Shown: in pieces, positions 58,333 to 64,000 of the stretch
Layout of the letters: each line of letters opens with the position of its first letter
How positions within the stretch are numbered: the stretch's first letter is position 1
Assembly: GCA_030603805.1 (NCBI GenBank)
Contig: JAUVXD010000009.1
Coordinates: forward strand, 17,147-81,146
Origin: Acholeplasmataceae bacterium
GTDB taxonomy: Bacteria; Bacillota_I; Bacilli_A; Acholeplasmatales; Acholeplasmataceae
Direction: 5' to 3'
Length of the DNA stretch: 64,000 nt
Made by a program: the position numbers and the translations under genes
Notes under the pieces: generated by a model
What the model was told of the DNA's origin: nothing
Database searches by the model: none
What the model saw: only the letters and a program-made list of their open reading frames with translations

Positions 58333-60657
58333 CTACTTAAGAAACCTTCCATACGTGAAGGTGTTTTTTTGTGGGATGACTCGTTGACCATTCATAGCTA
58401 ACTGGAATTGCTCTATGATTTTTTTCATGTCATCCTTAGTCTCTGTTGTAAAATCGAGTCTGAGTCTCTTGATTCCAGATGCTTTCAGTATTGGGATATA
58501 CTCAACAAGCTTTAAAGGTTTGTGCCCTAAAATACGAAGATTGCAATTGCCATCGTTGATGAGGGGAAATTTAACACCTACACGATCTTCTAAATAATAC
58601 TGGTTCTTTTCACAAAGATGACAATTCACTTTGGTTTTAAATGTTTTGGCAATCGGACAGTATTTTGAAATCATCAAATCTGTTTTACCATAGACAACAA
58701 GCTCAAAATTACCTTCTATTTTAAAGTTTTTTAAATAGTTTTGATTTAAAAGTTGAATCCGTTCTAGGGAAAGTTCTGGAGATAGTGTGATGGATGATAC
58801 ATGATAATTTGAAAGTAATGCTGCTGTATAACTGTTGACTACATTTAAAAAAGTATCGGTTATGAGTGTATAGTTATTGGGGTTATTGTGAAGAAATCCG
58901 ATATCGTGGATGACACTGGGTGCACTGAGAACTTCTTTTTGATGCATTTGAACTCTTTTTTTAACAGGAATGAGTTCAAGGTTCGATGTTGGTGCCTTAA
59001 CAATATCTTCATAATAGATGGTCTCAATGCCGAGTTTGATAGCAGTATCCAGTTGATCTTTTGTTTGAACCTTAACAACTAGTTGACTCATTATTGGTTG
59101 CATTGGACTTGCAATTGGTTTATATTCTACGATTAAGACTGGTTTTCTTTGTGATTCTCTTAGTTCCTTCATCTTTAAAATGGCATCACGTCTCAGTTCA
59201 TTAATCCATTTGATTGGAATAAACAAATCTTCTGTCATATCGATTTCAAGTTGGCTGAAATAAAATGGTGTTTGTCCAAGTTTTGTGAGTTGATCTAATA
59301 CTTGATCATGAGTTGTTTTTTGGGTGACTGCATGTTCTAAAACGCCAGCACTTATCACTTCAATTTGATGGATTCCATCAGAGATGATTAGCTTCATTGG
59401 ATGGTTTGATTTTAAAGTTAAGTAACCAGTCAAGGCAATCGTTTTAAAGTTGGTATCTAAGTATTGGTCAAGCTTGCTTTCAAGCTCATAATCCAAAGTT
59501 TTCATAACAACTGAATCTTTTTCAATGACTTCAGTTACATCGAGTTTAATGATTTCTTTAGGATATGCTTTTTTAACAAGCCCTTTTTCTGTAATGATTC
59601 TTGAGACTGCATTGCCATAGTCTTTATTTTTACCGATTATTCTATATCCATCATTGATCGATAAAGTTTCAGAAAGTAAGATGATGGCTTTATGGTCTTG
59701 ATAATCGATGACTTTTCCTATTTCTATGCCTAAATGATTAGGTCTAAAATCTTGATTGATTTTGTTGGGTTCTTCGTTAAAAAGATACCCTTTCGTAAAC
59801 TCACGATTAAATACACGTTCTAATAAATCAACTTCTTTTTTGACATCCAATGATTTTTTATGGATATATGCTTCAATGGCTTTTCGATACGATAAGACTG
59901 TTTGAATGACATATTCAGGCTTTCTCATTCGACCTTCAATTTTAAAGGAATCCACGCCTGCTTCAATCAGTAAATCAACATGCTCAATGGTCATTAAATC
60001 TTTTGTCGATAAGAGATAGGTTTTATCTGAAACACGCATTTGATCTTTATAAAGGCTATATGGCATTCTACAAGGTTGTGCACATTCACCTCGATTACCA
60101 GAGCGACCACCAATCATCGAACTCATCAAACAATTTCCAGAAAAGGAAACACAAAGTGCCCCATGAATAAAAACTTCAAGCTCGATATCGACTTCTTTTT
60201 TGATGAGTCTTATTGTTTCGATAGACGTTTCTCTTGCTAACACAATACGCTTAACACCTAACGATTTTAAAAATTTAACTTGGTCTATATTGTGTGCGTT
60301 CACTTGCGTGGATGCATGAATATCTAAATTAGGATATCTTTTGATTAAAAGATGCATAACGCCAAGATCTTGGACAATGAGTGCATCTATATCATGCATT
60401 ACTAAAAAATCTGTATAGGCTAAAAGCTCTTCGATTTCATCATCAAAGACTAAAGTGTTGATGGCAACATAGACAAAAATGCCACGCAAATGTGCGTAGC
60501 GTATGACTTCTATGAGTTCCTCATCACCAAAGTTATTGGCGTATGCTCTTGCTCCAAATCTTTTACCGGCTAGATAAACCGCTTGTGCACCACTGTTAAT
60601 GGCTCCAATAAGCGATTCCATGCTACCGGCCGGCGCAAGTAGTTCAATTTTTTTCAT
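58333..60657 (-). CDS. U32 family protein with long C-terminal region (RlhA/TrhP-like)
   Basis: 774 residues. The N-terminal U32 domain (about 1-330) starts KIELLAPAGSMESLIGAINSGAQAVYLAG. It has the family's cysteine region HGALCVSFSGNCLMSS...RGECAQPCRMPY (about 165-202), likely iron-sulfur ligands, and IEGRMRKPEYV. The C-terminal half looks like the DUF3656-type extension of E. coli RlhA and ends with another Cys group, near YCPIAK and NCHLCEKN. Members of this family hydroxylate rRNA or tRNA bases rather than degrade peptides; which RNA this one modifies is unknown. SD GAGGTG. Cotranscribed with the GT4 gene. Confidence 0.87.
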   Translation of the reverse strand: MKKIELLAPAGSMESLIGAINSGAQAVYLAGKRFGARAYANNFGDEELIEVIRYAHLRGIFVYVAINTLVFDDEIEELLAYTDFLVMHDIDALIVQDLGVMHLLIKRYPNLDIHASTQVNAHNIDQVKFLKSLGVKRIVLARETSIETIRLIKKEVDIELEVFIHGALCVSFSGNCLMSSMIGGRSGNRGECAQPCRMPYSLYKDQMRVSDKTYLLSTKDLMTIEHVDLLIEAGVDSFKIEGRMRKPEYVIQTVLSYRKAIEAYIHKKSLDVKKEVDLLERVFNREFTKGYLFNEEPNKINQDFRPNHLGIEIGKVIDYQDHKAIILLSETLSINDGYRIIGKNKDYGNAVSRIITEKGLVKKAYPKEIIKLDVTEVIEKDSVVMKTLDYELESKLDQYLDTNFKTIALTGYLTLKSNHPMKLIISDGIHQIEVISAGVLEHAVTQKTTHDQVLDQLTKLGQTPFYFSQLEIDMTEDLFIPIKWINELRRDAILKMKELRESQRKPVLIVEYKPIASPMQPIMSQLVVKVQTKDQLDTAIKLGIETIYYEDIVKAPTSNLELIPVKKRVQMHQKEVLSAPSVIHDIGFLHNNPNNYTLITDTFLNVVNSYTAALLSNYHVSSITLSPELSLERIQLLNQNYLKNFKIEGNFELVVYGKTDLMISKYCPIAKTFKTKVNCHLCEKNQYYLEDRVGVKFPLINDGNCNLRILGHKPLKLVEYIPILKASGIKRLRLDFTTETKDDMKKIIEQFQLAMNGQRVIPQKNTFTYGRFLK

Positions 60658-60686
60658 GCGTAGTCACCTCATTTGTTGACAGCACA

Positions 60687-60695
60687 ATTATACCA
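60687..60695 (-). promoter_or_regulatory. Extended -10 promoter of the U32-GT4 operon
   Basis: Minus strand TGGTATAAT, an extended -10 without a recognisable -35, 30 bp before the U32 start. Confidence 0.6.
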
Positions 60696-60715
60696 AATAA
60701 CATGAAAAAAATGTG

Positions 60716-61585
60716 TTATTTATTTGCAAATTTTTGATAAGAAAGTCCAGTTAAAGTTGCTGAATAATCCATCAGTTTTTCGGCATGACTCATTTCATAT
60801 GTTATAGGATTAGATTTCACTGCACGCCCTTCTTTCATGTAGGAACCAGAAGGTGCAAGCTCACCTCGATTCAAGATGATATCAACCATAAACTTTGTTG
60901 GATAGTAGGCATCAGTTCCAGAAGACACTCGAAGTTTCCAAACGAATGCTGCTAGTTTCGAGGTATTTTTTAAACCAATTTCTGTTTTCACTAGTCCTGG
61001 ATCAATCGCATAGGTCTTGATTTCTGGAAACATATTTGCGAGCGCTTTGACAAAAAACACGTTATAGAGCTTAGAACGTTTGTAGGCTTTTAAAATATTA
61101 TAGAACTTCTTATTTTGAATGTTGTTCCAGTTAATCGATGCACGGTAGTGCGATAAAGAACTAACGACTAAAATATAAGGATCTTTTGATGCTTTCAAAA
61201 AAGGAATCATGTAGTGTGTTAAGATGTATGGCGATAAATGATTCACAGCAAAAGTAACTTCATTACCATCTTCATTTTCATGATATCCAGAAGATACGAT
61301 GCCCGCAACATTCATTAAAATATCTAATTGACCTTCGTACTTGGTTTTAATGAGTTGTGAAATATCTTCACTCACTTTTTTGGTTGTTTGATTATTCTTA
61401 AAGTCTCCAATCACAAAATCTAGTGAAACTTCCTTTGTGAGTGATGCTAAAGATGCTCGAACTTGATTTGCTTTTTCTTCATTTCTTGCAACAGCAATCA
61501 CATGTATTTTTTCCTTCATTAAAAGCTCAACGAGTGCTCTTCCAATACCAGAGGTTGCGCCAGTCACTAAAGCAACTTTTTTCAT
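60716..61585 (-). CDS. Short-chain dehydrogenase/reductase (SDR)
   Basis: 289 residues from the ATG with AAAGGAT upstream; a longer in-frame reading from 61750 runs back into the methyltransferase gene and is not supported. Classical SDR motifs: TGATSGIG for the cofactor (about 8-15), NVAGIV (variant of NNAG), catalytic Ser in VSSLSHY, and YKRSK as the YxxxK pair. The C-terminal region resembles retinol-dehydrogenase/WWOX-like SDRs. Substrate unknown, possibly a lipid or aldehyde. Third gene of the DUF554 - methyltransferase - SDR cluster. Confidence 0.88.
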   Translation of the reverse strand: MKKVALVTGATSGIGRALVELLMKEKIHVIAVARNEEKANQVRASLASLTKEVSLDFVIGDFKNNQTTKKVSEDISQLIKTKYEGQLDILMNVAGIVSSGYHENEDGNEVTFAVNHLSPYILTHYMIPFLKASKDPYILVVSSLSHYRASINWNNIQNKKFYNILKAYKRSKLYNVFFVKALANMFPEIKTYAIDPGLVKTEIGLKNTSKLAAFVWKLRVSSGTDAYYPTKFMVDIILNRGELAPSGSYMKEGRAVKSNPITYEMSHAEKLMDYSATLTGLSYQKFANK

Positions 61586-61613
61586 AAATTTAATCCTTTC
61601 GTTTTTTCGTATA

Positions 61614-62273
61614 TCAATCTTTTTGAAGTGTGATGTAACGATGATGATTGGTATAGATGACATGAAAACCAAATCTTTGTGCGATATATTTAAATGTCTT
61701 TGGTGTGTAAAATGAAACATGGGTGATATCTCTAATATAAAACCAGTCATTAAACAATTTCAAATCATTGGGATGAAAAAGCGTCATTAATGCAAGAAAT
61801 CCTTTTGATTTGATATGCTTTGATAGTGTTTCAAACATAGGGATTGGATGATAAAAATGCTCGACAACTTCTGTTGATGTGATTAAATCATATGTTTTGT
61901 TTTTAAAGATTACTTCTCTTGCATAATAAGGATCATAAATATCAACTTGAAATCCATAAGTATCTTTTAAAATCTTTGCGAGTACTGGATTAGGACCACT
62001 ACCAAAATCAAGAACATCACCTTGTTGAATCAATGGGTATACAGCTGCATCGATAAAATTGGTTAAAAAATTGATGTATCCTTGATTACCTTCGTCATTT
62101 TGATGTTGTTCATAAATCTGATACTCATCTTCTGGACTTGGATGGATAAGCTCATCTTTAAAAATAAACTCACATGTAGGACAGCAATGAAACTTCATGT
62201 TAAACCTTGGATGTTGATGCTCATAGGTCTTGCTTTCACAAATGGGACATTTCATGTTTATGGAATCAAACAT
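61614..62273 (-). CDS. Zinc-ribbon class I SAM-dependent methyltransferase
   Basis: 219 residues. Start ATG 62273 forms TAATG with the stop of the DUF554 gene, indicating coupled translation; another ATG lies six codons on. An N-terminal zinc-ribbon-like part has CPICESK and CCPTCEF (about 8-39). The SAM motif I is VLDFGSGPNP (about 85-94), and motif II-like DIYDPYYA and LITSTEVVEHFYHP follow, as in Ubie/COQ5-like Methyltransf_23 enzymes that act on sugars or lipids. The substrate cannot be inferred. Linked to the SDR gene 28 bp downstream. Confidence 0.85.
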   Translation of the reverse strand: MFDSINMKCPICESKTYEHQHPRFNMKFHCCPTCEFIFKDELIHPSPEDEYQIYEQHQNDEGNQGYINFLTNFIDAAVYPLIQQGDVLDFGSGPNPVLAKILKDTYGFQVDIYDPYYAREVIFKNKTYDLITSTEVVEHFYHPIPMFETLSKHIKSKGFLALMTLFHPNDLKLFNDWFYIRDITHVSFYTPKTFKYIAQRFGFHVIYTNHHRYITLQKD

Positions 62274-62983
62274 TATGCAAACCATGAAATGATTAGAAAA
62301 TAGAAAATCGGTATAAAAATGGCTGGTAACATATTAGCTACTTTGATTTTCTTAATTTCCATAAAGTTAATGCCAATGGCAATAAGTAAAATATTACCGA
62401 CCATACTTAAGCTAATGATCATGTCTTGAGTTAAAAAAGATTGTGCACTTGAAGCAAGCAAAGTTAATCCACCTTGGTAAATAAGAACAGATATGGCAGA
62501 AAATATCACACCAATACCTAAAATTGAAGCCAAGATGATCGCAGTGACAAAGTCTAACGCACTTTTTATCACCAATGTCGTGATATCTCCATATAACCCA
62601 TCTTGGATTGAACCAACTATCGCCATTGCTCCAACACAAAAAATAAGCGTTGCTGTAATAAACCCTTTGGCTAATGGAGGTAAATTATATTTCTTTTCGA
62701 TGCCTTCGGCCCATCTGTTTAGTCTTAAATCGATGTCGATCCATTCCCCAATGATGACACCTAAAACCAATGAGATAATGATGAGTAAATCATGTCTTGT
62801 CGATATAGATGACCCATCAATCACTAAAAAGTCTTTGAAAAACCACCCTAAGGATAAAGCAATTAATCCTAATCCTAGGACCATCATCACTGATTTTTGA
62901 ATTTTTTCTGGTAAACCTCGTTTAAAAATAACACCTAATAGGCTTGCAATAATGATTGCTGCTACATTGATTAAAGTACCCAT
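62273..62983 (-). CDS. DUF554 family membrane protein
   Basis: 236 residues from ATG 62983, preceded by GAGGG; an ATG four codons upstream overlaps that SD. About six or seven membrane segments. Conserved features are the N-terminal GTLINVAAIIIASLLG, LGVIIGEWIDID and FCVGAMAIVGSIQDGLYGD, all characteristic of DUF554 (YqgA/YdfK) proteins, which have no firm function and are predicted transporters. It begins the cluster with the methyltransferase and SDR genes. Confidence 0.88.
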   Translation of the reverse strand: MGTLINVAAIIIASLLGVIFKRGLPEKIQKSVMMVLGLGLIALSLGWFFKDFLVIDGSSISTRHDLLIIISLVLGVIIGEWIDIDLRLNRWAEGIEKKYNLPPLAKGFITATLIFCVGAMAIVGSIQDGLYGDITTLVIKSALDFVTAIILASILGIGVIFSAISVLIYQGGLTLLASSAQSFLTQDMIISLSMVGNILLIAIGINFMEIKKIKVANMLPAIFIPIFYFLIISWFA

Positions 62984-63059
62984 ATAAACCCTCATTTCAT
63001 CTGTTCATATCCATTATATTATGAATTGACAAATATCTAGGTGATTATATGAATAACCC

Positions 63060-63087
63060 TTGCTTTTTTTAAGAAAATATCTATAAT
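63060..63087 (+). promoter_or_regulatory. Promoter of the TIGR02206 gene
   Basis: TTGCTT, 16 bases, TATAAT at 63082-63087, then AGAGGTG before the ATG. The rest of the 145-bp divergent gap carries a minus-strand TATAAT for the DUF554 gene, without a clear -35. Confidence 0.65.
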
Positions 63088-63128
63088 AGAAATCAGTTGT
63101 TTGAATATCAAAATAATAGAGGTGTTTT

Positions 63129-63869
63129 ATGTTTAATCCTGCACTAGAAAACACATTTCGCTCATTTACACTGTCACATTTGATACCTGTGCTCATCATC
63201 TTTGGTATTTCTTACCTCATCATCCTTCATCAAGAACGATTAAGAAGACCTAAAATCATTAAAAAGATGCGCTATTTGCTTGCAGGAGTCATTATTTTAC
63301 AAGAAATTTCACTTAATCTTTATCGTATTTTAAATGGCACTTGGACACTTGCAGAATCACTACCCTTTCATTTATGTGGACTTGCTGTCTTATCAACAGC
63401 ATTTGTCTTAATCACAGAAAACAAAAAATATTTTTATGCAACATTTTTCGTGATGCTCATTGGCGCAGTAATGGCACTACTCACACCTTCAGTTGAAGGT
63501 AATATGGGGTTCCCTCACTTTAGATATTTCCAATTTTTCGTCTCACATGGACTTATTGTTATAAATTTTGTCTTTATCCTATTTGTCATGAATTATCATC
63601 AAAGGATGACATATCGTCATTTAATCTATAATTTCTTTTCTTTAATTGGGTTTGCTTTGTTTAATCTCATCATCAATTTACTCTTTGGTGGAAATTATAT
63701 GTTTTTAATGGCAAAACCAGGACCCAATACTGCTTTTGATTTATTTGGTGAACATCCTTGGTATTTGATTAATATTTTTATCTTTGGAATTCCTGTTTTC
63801 TTCCATATATTTTATCTACCTTTTTTCATTAGAGACTTAAGATCTAAAATAAAACTAAAAACTGTATAA
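63129..63869 (+). CDS. TIGR02206 (YwaF/TMEM164-like) membrane protein
   Basis: 246 residues with about seven membrane segments. FHLCGLAVLSTAF (about 80-92), FPHFRYFQFFVSHG and the late NYMFLMAKPGPNTAFDLFGEHPWYL region are the family signature, with conserved His and Cys that could be catalytic. The human relative TMEM164 is a lipid acyltransferase; the bacterial function is untested, so a lipid role is only a suggestion. RBS AGAGGTG. Monocistronic, divergent from the DUF554 gene and next to the putative insertion sequence. Confidence 0.82.
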   Translation: MFNPALENTFRSFTLSHLIPVLIIFGISYLIILHQERLRRPKIIKKMRYLLAGVIILQEISLNLYRILNGTWTLAESLPFHLCGLAVLSTAFVLITENKKYFYATFFVMLIGAVMALLTPSVEGNMGFPHFRYFQFFVSHGLIVINFVFILFVMNYHQRMTYRHLIYNFFSLIGFALFNLIINLLFGGNYMFLMAKPGPNTAFDLFGEHPWYLINIFIFGIPVFFHIFYLPFFIRDLRSKIKLKTV

Positions 63870-63916
63870 ATTTAAAGGGGCTGTAACGAAATAAAAAGAT
63901 AAACAGCCTTAATAAC

Positions 63917-63950
63917 AAAAAAGCCACTCTGGAAGCCAGGGTGGTTTTTT
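63917..63950 (+). terminator. Terminator hairpin in the IS leader
   Basis: AAAAAGCCACTCTGG / CCAGGGTGGTTTTTT with an AAG loop, then T residues. It may stop incoming transcription from reading into the transposase gene. Confidence 0.75.
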
Positions 63951-63964
63951 GGTATAATTGAAGT

Positions 63965-64000
63965 ATGCAAAAACCCAATTATTTACAAGAATATTTTAAC
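63965..64000 (+). CDS. Start of an unidentified gene, possibly a transposase
   Basis: Twelve codons are visible (MQKPNYLQEYFN) before the window ends. The ATG is the first after the promoter TGGTATAAT (63950-63958), only a few bases away, and no SD is seen. A transposase is suggested solely by the IS-like end upstream; the coding sequence is too short to identify. Confidence 0.4.
   Translation, partial: MQKPNYLQEYFN

Larger units (their letters stand above)
63877..64000 (+). mobile_element. Probable left end of an insertion sequence (IS1182-like), cut by window edge
   Basis: GGGGCTGTAACGAAAT (63877-63892) looks like an IS terminal inverted repeat. It is followed within 75 bp by a strong hairpin, an extended -10 and the first codons of a gene running off the window. 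This leader arrangement is common in IS1182-type elements. The right end and the transposase body are outside the window, so the family is a guess. Confidence 0.5.

Noticed and set aside
60716..61750. Longer SDR reading frame starting at 61750
   Set aside because: The extra 55 residues read through the end of the methyltransferase gene and lack an SD; the ATG at 61585 has AAAGGAT and begins the classical SDR fold.
62493..62900. 135-codon plus-strand frame opposite the DUF554 gene
   Set aside because: Antisense to conserved membrane segments; no start signal and no recognisable domain.
1..64000. CRISPR arrays, tRNA or rRNA genes, prophage
   Set aside because: Looked for on both strands; no regularly spaced direct repeats, no cloverleaf with TTCRA in the gaps, and no phage structural genes were seen.

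Overview
The window reads as a chromosomal segment of a wall-less, AT-rich, Firmicutes-derived bacterium, most likely an Acholeplasma-like mollicute. Three things support this. TGA ends many genes here and is never needed as a Trp codon, so the standard code applies and Mycoplasma/Spiroplasma-type code is excluded. Secreted proteins carry signal peptides or lipoboxes, and no LPXTG or other wall anchors are seen. The gene content is a mix of Bacillus-type housekeeping genes and many lipoproteins. The genus is an inference and would need 16S rRNA or a protein tree.

Layout. 1-6.4 kb: end of a YtqA-type radical SAM gene, mnmM, a minus-strand ECF sigma / membrane anti-sigma / RsgI-domain lipoprotein module, leuS and acpP. 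6.4-34.7 kb: a large alpha-glucan utilisation island. It holds a cytosolic GH5, malQ, an alpha-glucosidase, a neopullulanase, a LacI-family regulator, glgB, a cytosolic pullulanase, a small GH13 enzyme, malP, maltodextrin permeases MalG and MalF, binding lipoprotein MalE, a secreted non-catalytic starch-binding protein, a secreted pullulanase, a small lipoprotein, a DUF1189 (MalA/YvdJ-type) membrane protein, an amylase lipoprotein and an RDD membrane protein. 34.7-45.4 kb: a nucleotidase lipoprotein, a two-gene CHR transporter, a glycerophosphodiesterase, an MFS transporter and a 1633-residue pectate-lyase lipoprotein. 45.5-49.3 kb: leucine dehydrogenase plus a four-subunit 2-oxoacid:ferredoxin oxidoreductase. 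49.4-63.9 kb: msrB/esterase/CAT-like operon, a soluble hybrid histidine kinase, pgpA, yerC, a PI-PLC-like enzyme, a nucleotidyltransferase, a CDGSH protein, a GT4 glycosyltransferase, a U32 protein, an SDR, a methyltransferase, a DUF554 protein and a TIGR02206 protein. The right edge appears to enter an insertion sequence.

How it works together (inference from families). Outside the cell, the amylase lipoprotein, secreted pullulanase and starch-binding protein would open starch or pullulan. MalE-MalF-MalG import maltodextrins, with the ATPase encoded elsewhere. Inside, neopullulanase, MalQ, alpha-glucosidase, the debranching enzymes and MalP convert them to glucose and glucose-1-phosphate. 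Eight cre/LacI-operator-like 16-mers lie in promoters of the glucan genes and also of the MFS, pectate-lyase and leucine-dehydrogenase genes, suggesting one carbon-source regulon. Many promoters share an extended -10 element, TGTTATAAT.

No tRNA, rRNA, CRISPR array or prophage was recognised, and no gene-free stretch exceeds about 205 bp. The most unusual items are: the split RsgI-type signalling module; a MalG permease with a tandemly duplicated N-terminal membrane domain; the cell-surface starch system of a wall-less cell, with a terminator-like hairpin between malE and malF; the large pectate lyase; the leucine dehydrogenase/VOR operon with its own palindrome; and a membrane-free hybrid histidine kinase.
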